Assembly: GCA_037447655.1 (NCBI GenBank)
Contig: JBBHKE010001294.1
Coordinates: 7,501 to 31,838, forward strand
Source: Zygnema cylindricum
Taxonomy: Eukaryota > Streptophyta > Zygnematophyceae > Zygnematales > Zygnemataceae
Length of the DNA stretch: 24,338 nt
Direction: 5' to 3'
The notes under the pieces were generated by a model, which was given only the letters and a program-made list of their open reading frames with translations, made no database searches and was not told where the DNA came from. How positions within the stretch are numbered: position 1 is the stretch's first letter; every line of letters begins with the position of its first letter. A program made the position numbers and the translations under genes. Positions 1 to 8,175 of this stretch are shown piece by piece.

Positions 1-359
1 ACATTGCCCCCAATAAACAAAATATGTAAACCCAACAACAAGAAATGACATAAGAGTGTTGTTTTTCCTAATATGAGGTTAAAAGGGGTTTTTTTTTTAT
101 TATTAAGTTAAAAAGGAGACAAAAATGAAAGGCGAATTTAGACTCTTGAGGACAATGAGCCTTTAATTTCCCTTCACCTTTTGATTTTTAAAAAAGAAAC
201 GGTACCTTTCCGGCTCATTCGCACCAAAGACAAATAAGCAAAAAGGTAGACTAATAGTTGTAAGAAAATAAAACTAAACTAGAGGAGGCGGAGGTTTGAT
301 GATCTATCAAATCTCAAACTAATTCAGGCAATGTATGTCATTGACAAAGTCAAATTGTA

Positions 360-437
360 ACCCTTAAAAGTACACAGCTTTCAATGGACGCAACTCTCTA
401 CTCAAGTCGTCGTTCAATGAAAACTTCTTTTAAGGGT
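360..437. repeat. 78-bp inverted repeat (hairpin)
   Basis: Perfect 11-bp outer arms (ACCCTTAAAAG at 360-370, CTTTTAAGGGT at 427-437) enclose a second imperfect paired stretch. About 12 of 15 positions pair, plus a G:U, around the shared TTTCAATG / CATTGAA text. The single-stranded form would fold into a stem of about 26 bp with a five-base bulge. It could be a fossil transposon end or a small-RNA-type foldback. Nothing here decides which. Confidence 0.55.
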
Positions 438-755
438 CACAGCCTATGCTCTAAAGTCATAATAATCTAAAATTGAGCATTTAATCACAGTCTTATGCCC
501 CTTGCACTAAATTAGTATTATTAATTTTAATTTCGCATTAGCACTAAATAAACCTTAACGCTAATAAAGATGGGTGGGGTAGTAAAGATCAGACTCTTTG
601 TGAATGGCGGTACTAAGCTCAACTTTTGTAACTAAAAATGAAATTGAAAACCAAGAAGAAAAGATAAGAAGAAAAGACAAACAAAAACAGTTAGACAGAA
701 AAAAAGAAGGCGTACAATGTCCAATGTTCAATGTTGAAATTTCAACAATGTTTTA

Positions 756-908
756 ATTTCAATGTTTAGATTTCAATATTTAATTTCAATGTTTTGATTT
801 CAATGTTGAAATTTCAATGTTTTGATTTCAATGTATTAATTTCAATGTTTAGATTTCAATATTTTAATTTCAATGTTTTAATTTCAATGTTTCAATTTCA
901 ACTGGCAA
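756..908. repeat. 14-bp tandem repeat (minisatellite)
   Basis: About eleven head-to-tail copies of ATTTCAATGTTTTA-like units start at 756, 770, 783, 797, 811, 825, 839, 853, 867, 881 and 895. One unit is 13 bp and the last is degraded. Units differ mostly in their last three or four bases and at the G of AATGT. Imperfect ancestors of the unit (CAATGTTCAATG and similar) are seen at 718-755. There are no spacers, so it is not a CRISPR array. Confidence 0.95.
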
Positions 909-1066
909 TGTGCAATTCCCAAACTTACATTGGTAAATTGAAATTTCCAGTTTCTAAATGCCAATGATGAAATCGTTAACGATTATGATGCGACTTTGAG
1001 TGGCCAAAAACATCAAAGCAATGCTTTTTCACAAAAAAAGGTACACAATTGGGTTCCTTGTGAAGC

Positions 1067-1113
1067 TATAAATAGTTTGTAGCTCAATAATTCATGTCAG
1101 ATAATGACATGAA
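1067..1113 (+). promoter_or_regulatory. TATA-like box followed by a perfect 9-bp hairpin
   Basis: TATAAATA at 1067-1074 is a full match to a plant TATA box on the plus strand. Seventeen bases later, TTCATGTCA (1091-1099) and TGACATGAA (1105-1113) form a perfect 9-bp inverted repeat with a 5-base loop. No coding region follows on the plus strand, so promoter activity is speculative. The match could be chance in AT-rich DNA. Confidence 0.25.
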
Positions 1114-1705
1114 ATTCTAGTAAATTTCAATTTGGTGATAAGTTTTTCTTTTCCTTCGCATGTACATACTTCATAAATATATTGAGAAACTCAAGTTTAT
1201 TTTTTAATTCATAAAAAATAGGAAAAGGAAAACATTGCTTTTGTAAATTTTGATGGGACGAAGATTCAACAAAAGGAAGCTATATTGCCAAAAATTCAAA
1301 ACATGAAAAACCGTTTACCGAATTAAAAAGAAATGGAAATATGGAAATAGAAACCATAAAAAACTAGCATTTACAAGAATTCCTATAAACAATTAATTTG
1401 TTTTCCTCAAAATGCGAATTTTTATATTATAATATTGAGAAAAAGCAATAAACTTCGCACTTGTAGCCTCCAAGGATCTTTTTGTTGTTGTTAAACTGGG
1501 AAAAAAAAACAAAAAAATCTACGATTCTAAAATTTCTTTCTTTCTAGCACAAAATTAAGTGTTCTCTGCGATTTTTCTGCCTCTATTTTACAAGAATCCA
1601 AAAAATCAAAAAGTGTAAAAAGAAAAATAGAAAGCCCTCCTCCCTCCCTCCCTCCTTATACACACTTTAAAAACACAAAAAAGAAAAAACTAAGTTTTTC
1701 CCTTT

Positions 1706-2395
1706 TCACAAAAGCATTTTTCTTCTCAAAATTCTCTCATTCCTTTCCTTCCCTCCTTCCCTCTCTCCCAATGCCACATCAGTCATTCTAAGAACTGGTG
1801 CCACGTCAGCATCTCCCTCTGCCACGTCAGCCTCACTCTCCGCCACGTCGGCATCTCTCCCTGTGACGTCAGCATCTCTTTCCACCACGTCGAGATCATT
1901 CTCCGCCACGTCGACATCATTATCCGCCACGTCAGCATCTCTCCCTGTGACGTCACTGTTTTCCGAGGATAAGGGGACTTTCGCGGCGAGTTTGGCGTAA
2001 TTTCGAAGAATTCGGTTAAGGGCCGAACCGATCGGACCGGAATTCGTTTCAATGTCGTAAAAATTCGGCAACGAATTCGGCGTTGTCAAAAATTCGTCTT
2101 CTTCCCCGTCGTCGGAATCGAGCTTATTAATTTTCGATTCTAAAATCGCTTCTTGCGCCAAAAAACGTTTCACGAATTCGTCTTCGGACGAACGATTTTC
2201 GTCTTTTCCTTCTCTCTCGTTGGTGGAACCGTCGAATTTAGATTCAAATTCGGTCGACATAGAAATTCGGTCAAAATTCGTTGTGGGTTCGGCGTGAACT
2301 GGAACGGAAACTGAAACTGAAACTGAGACATGGAGAAGGGACAAAAGAAGGAGGAAAGGTAAAGATTTGAGCTGAATTAGGAAAAGGGAAGCCAT
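1706..2395 (-). CDS. Putative secreted acidic protein with C-terminal heptapeptide repeats
   Basis: A 229-residue frame of a family I do not recognise. Residues 1-35 look like a signal peptide: hydrophobic core at about 4-31, including a (VS)n run, with a likely cleavage after VHA-35. This predicts entry to the secretory pathway. Residues 36-105 are acidic and Ser/Glu/Asp-rich. Residues 106-143 hold a more ordered segment (NFYDIETNSGPIGSALNRIL). Residues 144-199 are eight tandem heptads of the form x-x-D/E-A-D-V-A, followed by a degenerate ninth (MTDVALG) and a basic tail. The frame is markedly richer in CG dinucleotides than its AT-rich flanks, which favours real coding. The start at 2393-2395 is chosen because it gives a complete signal peptide. 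No consensus splice donor was seen after the repeats, so I read one exon ending in TGA, but a missed intron is possible. The heptads have no hydrophobic d position, so they are not an obvious coiled coil. Confidence 0.6.
   Translation of the reverse strand: MASLFLIQLKSLPFLLLLSLLHVSVSVSVSVPVHAEPTTNFDRISMSTEFESKFDGSTNEREGKDENRSSEDEFVKRFLAQEAILESKINKLDSDDGEEDEFLTTPNSLPNFYDIETNSGPIGSALNRILRNYAKLAAKVPLSSENSDVTGRDADVADNDVDVAENDLDVVERDADVTGRDADVAESEADVAEGDADVAPVLRMTDVALGEREGGKERNERILRRKMLL
1800..1967. repeat. Eight 21-bp tandem repeats, each with an ACGT core
   Basis: Exact 21-bp units start at 1800, 1821, 1842, 1863, 1884, 1905, 1926 and 1947. They encode the heptads of the minus-strand protein. 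Every unit has ACGT at its fourth to seventh base. Units 1, 2 and 7 read TGACGTGGC on the minus strand (a plant bZIP C/G-box hybrid). Units 4 and 8 contain the palindrome TGACGTCA. Units 3-4 and 7-8 are near-identical pairs, suggesting a four-unit (84-bp) higher-order duplication. The period equals two turns of B-DNA. Confidence 0.95.
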
Positions 2396-2406
2396 TGGAG
2401 AATTTG

Positions 2407-2464
2407 TTTTTTTTTTTTTTTTTTTTTTGTTTTTTTTTTTTTTTTTTTTATCTTTTTTTTTCTT
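2407..2464. repeat. Poly(T) tract (poly(A) on the gene strand)
   Basis: Nearly uninterrupted T, broken by single G, A or C bases, ends about 11 bp from the start codon of the minus-strand gene at 2395. On the gene strand it is an A-rich leader or proximal promoter. Poly(dA:dT) tracts commonly exclude nucleosomes. Whether it is transcribed here is unknown. Confidence 0.85.
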
Positions 2465-2565
2465 TTGAGGTAGAATTGAGAAAAATAAAAAATTAAATAG
2501 AAGGGAAGAAAGAAAAAAATATTTGCTCAGATTTTTTATTTCTTATTTTCTCATGCGAGCTTTAG

Positions 2566-2692
2566 TAGAGAGGAGAAGGGATAGAGAGAGAGGGGGAAAG
2601 AGAGAGGAGGGATAGAGAGAGAGAGGAGGGATAGAGAGAGAGAGGAGGGATAGAGATAGAGGGAGAGAGAGGAATAGAGGGAGAGAGAGAAG
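2566..2692. repeat. GA-rich minisatellite (CT-rich on the gene strand)
   Basis: Purine-only text with a roughly 20-bp period built on GAGGGATAGAGAGAGA, best preserved at about 2600-2660. It lies 170-300 bp upstream of the secreted-protein gene. On that strand it is a CT stretch of the type seen in plant promoters and 5' leaders. The Ser/Leu/Pro frame read through it is a translation of the repeat, not a gene. Confidence 0.85.
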
Positions 2693-2774
2693 TGTCAAAA
2701 CAAATGTAATAGGGCCAAAAATTAAAAAAAAGTAACGACCCTTTTCGTCTGATGCGTATAGTACATTGCACCAC

Positions 2775-3317
2775 TACACCGCGAATCGTTACTAGTGTCA
2801 AAGTTTAAATAGTGTTGAAGAAAATTTACCGTAATTGATGCTAATTAAGAATTTGAATTTTAATAAAAAAAAGGTGTATTATAATTTCGGTGTTTATGCT
2901 AATTTGGAACGGCAAAAATGGAATATTTTCTGTACGATTATATACATTAATATATGTATCCGTACAAAATATTAGAAATCGTACGCCTTCGTGAAATTTA
3001 AACATCCGTACGTGTCAGACTAGTTTACGTGTCAGACTAATCCCTTTTTTTGAGCGCACGTTCCTATGCGTGCGCGTCTGATTTAATTCATTTTTTGTAA
3101 AATTTTCACTTGAAAAGGTACATTTATGTACGGTCTGACATCGATCGTACACCACACTATTTATATTTTATTGTATTTTCATTCTTTACGCTATTTTGTA
3201 CGGAACCTTAATTAATGTCAAGCAAAAATTAAAATCATGTATCCTATTTGAGGAAAAAAAATATAATTTTAAGAACCCAAATTAGAGTTGTTGACACTAA
3301 TAACGATTCGCGGTGTA
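2775..3317. mobile_element. MITE-like element with 27-bp TIRs, possible TA target duplication
   Basis: 27-bp terminal inverted repeats at 2775-2801 and 3291-3317 match at 26 of 27 positions. The outer text is TACACCGCGAATCGTTACTA and its complement. If the outermost TA is the target duplication, the element is 2777-3315 with ends CACCGCG...CGCGGTG. TA duplication would suggest a Tc1/mariner-like mobiliser, but the ends are short and no transposase is encoded. The interior is AT-rich with many GTAC sites and a 13-bp direct repeat (3010-3022, 3027-3039). The same terminus recurs at 3578-3796 and 9898-10132. Confidence 0.8.
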
Positions 3318-3577
3318 CATGACAAAAAGTACACGTAATTTTGTAAGTGTACCTTTTAGTACGGTAAATCTATGATAGATTATGGGAGCCCATTAGGCGC
3401 ACTTGGCCATATCCTTTGTGTGCACTGGATTGGATTTTTGTTTTTTTTCAATTCTGTCAAATTCTCTTTTTGTCGTTTTTGATTTGTCGTTTATGACCAA
3501 TTTTCTACAAAGTACAAACTGAACACCGCCCATTGCTTTCAGAGTTTCTGAAATTATTTTATTGGTTGGTGGTAAGG

Positions 3578-3796
3578 TACCACCTTGAATCGTTACTGTT
3601 GTTAATGTTTTTTGTCTCTTTAAACATCTTTTCTCCGTACACGATTGTCGATTTATTTATCTGACGGTTTCGATTGAAAGTTAAGATACTCAGCTTCCGA
3701 TTGGCGGTCTCAAATTGAATATCGGACTAGTGTGTACTGAGAAAATATGTGTTAAGTGACGAAAAAAATCTTTACACTAAGCGCGATACAAGGTAT
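3578..3796 (+). mobile_element. MITE copy A, about 219 bp
   Basis: The left end TACCACCTTGAATCGTTACT and the right end, read as its complement TATACCTTGTATCGCGCTTA, belong to the same TIR family as 2775-3317. The full length aligns to the reverse complement of 9898-10132. Shared blocks include AAACATCTTTTCT, CTTCCGATTG.CGGTCT, and AGTGTGTAC followed by TG.CGAAAAA. It encodes no protein and is clearly older (more diverged) than copy B. Confidence 0.7.
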
Positions 3797-3941
3797 ACTA
3801 TTAGAATTAACTACGGTATATTATATTTTTTATATAGTTATTATTGGAAATTCAGGTACTTTTTGTTATTACCAAATGGGGTAATTATGACGGAATTTGC
3901 CTTAGAGGCGAGGGTACATCGTCTACATGTAGTTTTTAAGT

Positions 3942-4001
3942 GCGTAGCTTAATTTGGTGATATTGAAAATTAGAGGTTCAAATCCTAGTTGTTCAATACG
4001 C
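3942..4001 (+). other. tRNA-like fragment with A- and B-box matches
   Basis: TAGCTTAATTTGG at 3945-3957 fits the RNA polymerase III A-box consensus and GGTTCAAATCC at 3975-3985 fits the B box. GCGTA (3942-3946) can pair with TACGC (3997-4001) as a short acceptor-like stem. The A-to-B spacing is too short for a full anticodon arm and the T-stem is only about 3 bp. It is therefore not a working tRNA. A tRNA pseudogene or SINE head is the best reading, with low certainty. Confidence 0.3.
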
Positions 4002-4018
4002 GCGTTTTTTTCCTTTTT

Positions 4019-4882
4019 TCCAGTTTCTACGTATTGTACGTGACTTTTCAAAAAATAGCAAAAAAAAGTCTACTATAAACTGAAACTGAAAATTAACGGA
4101 AACCCATCGACAAATTACGGTAGCTGTTAAAAAAATTACAGAACTGTACGGTAATTGATGAAAAGATTCGAAGCACGTATCCGTACTTGCTGTTCAGTAA
4201 ACTGCACAAAATGTACACGGATATGTACGGAAATTTATCGTCACATCTACTGACATTTCCAAAAAGAGACGTTGCGGCGTCACACTATTTGAGCGCCGTA
4301 AGTTCAAAATGTGTACGGGCGTCTTCTTCGAATTTTTGAAAAGAAGCAGCCATAAATACCTCAAACAGTTGAAAGAGAAAATTCAAGGAAGACGCCATTA
4401 CCAACGCCACGACAGTAGTTAGCAATGTGATTGTTTTTTTTTTATTAATATACGTCGTGCAATGTTGAATGATGAAAAAAATCATCTGCATATGGCTTGT
4501 GATTTTTTTTTTTGAAGTTGCATGCTCTCGGAGAGGTAGAGAGAGAAGGCCACGGCTGCCTGTCTGTGAACGGCATACAATTTTATTATGACCAAAAAAG
4601 TAGCATTTTGCAGGAATTGAACCTGCGCCTACATATTTTGCCCTATAACCCACTGATGGATTTGTCCTTGACCAGTTTATGTAGGTGTTTCGACGCACAA
4701 TCGAGGTGTGATAATATTTTACATACACGTTATTTTTTACCATTCGTTTAACGGAAATCCTAAAAACTGCGGTACTTGTTCAATTCAATTTTTTTAACAG
4801 GTACGAATTTGTACGGAAAACATTCATTAACGTTTTTAACGATTTTTTCAAATTGACCTCTCCAGTTTCTACGTATTGTACG
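4019..4882. repeat. 22-bp perfect direct repeat, 842 bp apart
   Basis: The 22 bases at 4019-4040 recur exactly at 4861-4882 (core CCAGTTTCTACGTATTGTAC). They bracket an interval that also contains a tRNA-like T-arm at 4600-4690. The pair may mark a local duplication, or the ends of an old insertion whose other boundary features are lost. No TG...CA ends or inverted termini were seen. Confidence 0.7.
4600..4690 (-). other. tRNA-like structure with perfect T-arm
   Basis: On the minus strand, GCAGG-TTCAATT-CCTGC forms a perfect 5-bp T-stem with a canonical 7-base T-loop, which serves as a B box. Just upstream, CCTACATA and TATGTAGG form a perfect 8-bp stem. That stem encloses a domain containing ACTGGTCAAGGAC, which is D-arm-like, and a nested ACTG/CAGT + GGA/TCC helix. 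The expected acceptor partner GCATTTT was not found upstream and no standard anticodon arm fits. It may be a tRNA-derived SINE or tRNA pseudogene. The overlapping open frame at 4285-4743 is judged spurious. Confidence 0.35.
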
Positions 4883-5208
4883 CGCGTTTGAATCGTGTGT
4901 AGAATACGTTTTGAACAACTATGGTTTAAATCGTAGTTCAAAAATAGGCACTATTTTGTAGGCCTTTTGTAGGCCACCTTTAGCGTAAGTTCTGTTACGG
5001 GCTTTCCATGTGATATTCTTAGATCGCTACTTTGATCAGCGGCCGTCCGATCGTCCAAATCTGAAGGTTTAAATAAAAAAATACCACAAAACTCACAAAA
5101 AAATATTTTTTTATCCAAATGTTTTTCAAAATTTAGACATGACGTTTAATTCTCTATCGATCGATGTGCAACTCAACCCTGTTACTATTTTATTTAATTT
5201 TGCGACCA

Positions 5209-5266
5209 ATACAATATGGGTCTTAAGGTCATATTGTATGTTTTGCGTACAATAGGCATATTGTAT
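5209..5266. repeat. Inverted and direct copies of CATATTGTAT
   Basis: ATACAATATG (5209-5218) and CATATTGTAT (5230-5239) form a perfect 10-bp inverted repeat with an 11-base spacer. A third copy, CATATTGTAT, follows at 5257-5266. No associated gene is visible. Confidence 0.75.
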
Positions 5267-7693
5267 GGGCCTACTTTCACCTACTTTAAAACTATGGTTT
5301 AAATTTTAGGTTTGGGAGTTTGAACGTGGTCAAAGTTAATTACCTTGAGTTTAAACGTCCTTAAGGTCTTAGTCGTTAAGGCAAGTTTTTACATAAAAAG
5401 GATTCTTTGGAAAATATGTATTTTTTTTTAGTTTTGAAAATAACATTTAATCTTTTGATTTGTATATGCTTTGAATGTGTGATACGAGGCTTAATCATTT
5501 AGTATTCTAGCTTGGTTTTAGACCCTTGTGTATTAGCGAGAGTCAATGAACCAATGGGGGTCAAATCATTTTCTTAGCTTTAAGCAGTAAACCAATATAC
5601 ATGATTAAGAAACATCTGTTCCGGTTGATCACACAGAGTAAAGTTTTCATGTCGTTAATGCCCGATCTCACCTTAAAACATTAATGTACGTGATTAGCGA
5701 TCGTCGGTTGTGGTTGATCACGCTTCAAAGAGCTATAAATATTAAAAAACCAGGCAACACGATCTGATGTGAACTAACCAACATCACTGGTGGCAACGGG
5801 GGTCAAGCGGATACAACAACGGAGGTCATCACGCGTGTGAACTAGCAAGTATTGTTTCCACTGTTACACTCTGTGGCTTGACAATCAGGAGAGACCAATG
5901 GATTCTCGGCTTTGTCGCGCACTTACATAGGCGAATATCTGAGTTCGTGAAACATTGTTAACATGGTTGTAGGTGATATTTATCGTAGAGGGGTTGAATA
6001 AAAAGCCGATGATATTGTATGTAGTGTGAAATATTTGTGATAGTGCTTGTGAGACTTGTGTAACGAGGCCTTTTGCCCTTTGGTGAATGTTAACGCATTG
6101 TACTTTTATTTGGTATTGGTTTATTCCAATAGCTAAAAACAATGCTTTGTGAGGGAACTTTAAAAAGAAGTTAGAAGATAATTTCTTGATTACTCTTGTG
6201 TGAATAATTGTTTTTTTTTCACATAAGGGAGAACCATCTAGCCGCGTCTTCGGAATGCAATTTTCACATGTGTGGGAAGTAAGGATTTTGAGGAAGTTGT
6301 ATTGATTTCGTTATTCGCTTGATACATGTTGGTCCTTGACATGTGGGGGGCCTTTAAGCCCTCGAATTTTGGTTCAACCGTGGATTTGGACATATATTTT
6401 TAACGGCGGAAATGGGTAAGATAAAGTCATAATTATGTTGACGAGCCAAGTGACATAACAACGAAAGACCAAGCCCATAACGTGGGGGGCCATGAGGATG
6501 AAGGATGACGTAATTTAAAAAACCCTTGAAGCACGTAACCTGTCAAGTATGAATGACTTACAATGTTGCCGAAATTTCTTCAAGGATTGGCCATTGATAG
6601 AGCTGGATGGCAAAAAGAACCCGATGACAGATTAAAGTGACAACAACATTTTAACAATTGAGCGTCTTATGGAAGCTGCCAAATTCATATGCGCCACAAA
6701 GAACAACTTTTATGTGACGAAGATACAAACTCGTGCGTCCATCACAAATAGAGTTTTTTTTGCGACGAATTGGAATGGGACGACGAGTGGCACAAACGTT
6801 TGAGCAGTTTTTCGCAATATAGAAATGAAAAATCAAGCAACAACATAAATACAAAAAAGATGTTCAAAAATTTGGAATTGTTTTTTGTGAGATGTGGTGA
6901 TGGGTATGGCCTCGTTCCTTTTAGACTGCTATTGCCACAACTAGCTATGTACCACGCCATAATATTGAACTGATATCAAGTGTGAAAAAAAGAATAGAAA
7001 TAAAGACTTAAATTCAAACAAGTCATCTCAAAGAGTGTGTACATTCGTGGTAACCCATGGAATATTTTACGATATAAAAGTATGGGTTTAAAGGCGAGAA
7101 ACGGTTGTCACCGAAGTTGAAACGATTAAACTAACAAAAAAAGTTTGTATTTTCTGGCATGTAACACAACGCTGGTAATAGCGAAATAGCGATTTAAGAG
7201 GTTTTATTTTTCTTTTACACAAACGGGCATGTAGTAAGTTTTTCAGTCCCCTATAGGGTTCAATGCGTTTCCAGAGCATATATTATGAGGTAACAACAAA
7301 ACGACACAATTTTTCGACTTTATCGACTTTTACGTGGTACTCGAACGACTTTTTCACGCTTCCGCGAAAAAAAAAAATCTTAAATCTTGTCCACGCCGAC
7401 ACAGCTTCAAGAATTTTACAGAAAAATCACGTGCGATGGTTTAAAAAATACGGTTGCAGGTATGACGGTGTTTTATCTGGAAATATCTGAACCGGCCAGG
7501 TATAAGAAACATTAAAAATAACGAACGGCGTCTGATAATTTAGTAATATTATACATACGAAAAACTACATTCTATGTCGCTTTATGGTCATCATAAATGC
7601 AGGGCGGTTTCAGTTTGACGCTTTGTGGAAGGTAGGGTCCGTACTTTTCTGTCTTTGGATGTTTTTGTAACATCCTTTATGACCAATCGTGAC

Positions 7694-8170
7694 GATGAAT
7701 CCATTCTTGCTTCTTTGCCAAATGGAGTTTAAAGTACTAAAAGGCTTAGGTAGATGTAAATTTTTATGTACGGACGACGACAAGCTGAATGTAACGAAGA
7801 ATAAATGTTTGACACGTGTGATAAAGCAATGCCCCAGGTGTATAGAAACAGAATAATAAACCGTTGAAATGAATAGTTTGTCTAAGGTAATGTCCGTACA
7901 ACCAAACCTCACTGTCATTGGATCTTGTTTGTACCATCCGGCAAGTTTTGTCGTGGACCATGACTTTTTTGGCGGATGAACCCATGCTTATTTCTTTGCC
8001 ATGTGGACTTAAAGTGTGAAAAACTTGCGTCGATGTAAAATTTTATGTACGGATGACGACAAATATGAAAGCAAAGAAGAGTTAAAGATCGACACGTGCC
8101 ATAAAATTGTAGCCCAGGTGTATAGAAACAGAAAAAAGTTTTTTTCTGTTTCAAAAAACCGCTGAAAATG
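7694..8170. repeat. Diverged direct duplication, about 180 bp at 280-bp spacing
   Basis: 7694-7875 and 7975-8170 align colinearly with a 280-281 bp offset. Shared words include CTTCTTTGCCA/TTCTTTGCCA, TTTTATGTACGGA.GACGACAA, GACACGTG, CCCAGGTGTATAGAAACAGA and CCGYTGAAA. Identity by eye is about 75%. The open frames that cross the two copies on the minus strand also look alike, but no known domain is seen. I treat this as a duplicated non-coding segment. Confidence 0.75.
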
Positions 8171-8175
8171 GCTAA

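Larger units (their letters stand above)
1..1705. other. AT-rich intergenic DNA
   Basis: No reading frame of credible coding character is visible. This stretch lies downstream of the stop codon of the secreted-protein gene at 1706-2395. It holds an inverted repeat at 360-437, a 14-bp minisatellite at 756-908, and a TATA-like site followed by a perfect hairpin at 1067-1113. The rest is A/T-rich with many short A and T runs. The segment at about 555-580 weakly resembles the right TIR of the element family at 2775-10132 (about 18 of 26 by eye) and may be an eroded end. Confidence 0.6.
3797..7693. other. Gene-poor DNA, no credible coding region
   Basis: Only short open frames without recognisable domains occur. 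GTAC-containing words are common, and the text reads like decayed mobile-element sequence. Notable items are tRNA-like pieces at 3942-4001 and 4600-4690, a 22-bp direct repeat at 4019/4861, inverted repeats at 5209-5266, and a weak direct repeat at about 5591/5677 sharing GATTA...GGTTGATCAC. The minus-strand frame at 5885-6142 (85 codons) resembles nothing I know and has no supporting signals. The same holds for 6651-6973 and 7088-7490. Confidence 0.5.

Noticed and set aside
756-908. CRISPR-like array
   Set aside because: The 14-bp units are directly adjacent with no spacers, and the genome is eukaryotic.
2562-2801. 79-codon minus-strand frame starting in a MITE end
   Set aside because: Its first part is TIR sequence and its second part is the CT minisatellite. 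It is not a gene.
4285-4743. 152-codon minus-strand frame
   Set aside because: Part of it is the translation of the tRNA-like T-arm (VGAGSIPAKC is the usual sign), and the rest has no coding character.
5885-6142. 85-codon minus-strand frame as a small gene
   Set aside because: No recognised motif, promoter, conserved context or base-composition change supports it.
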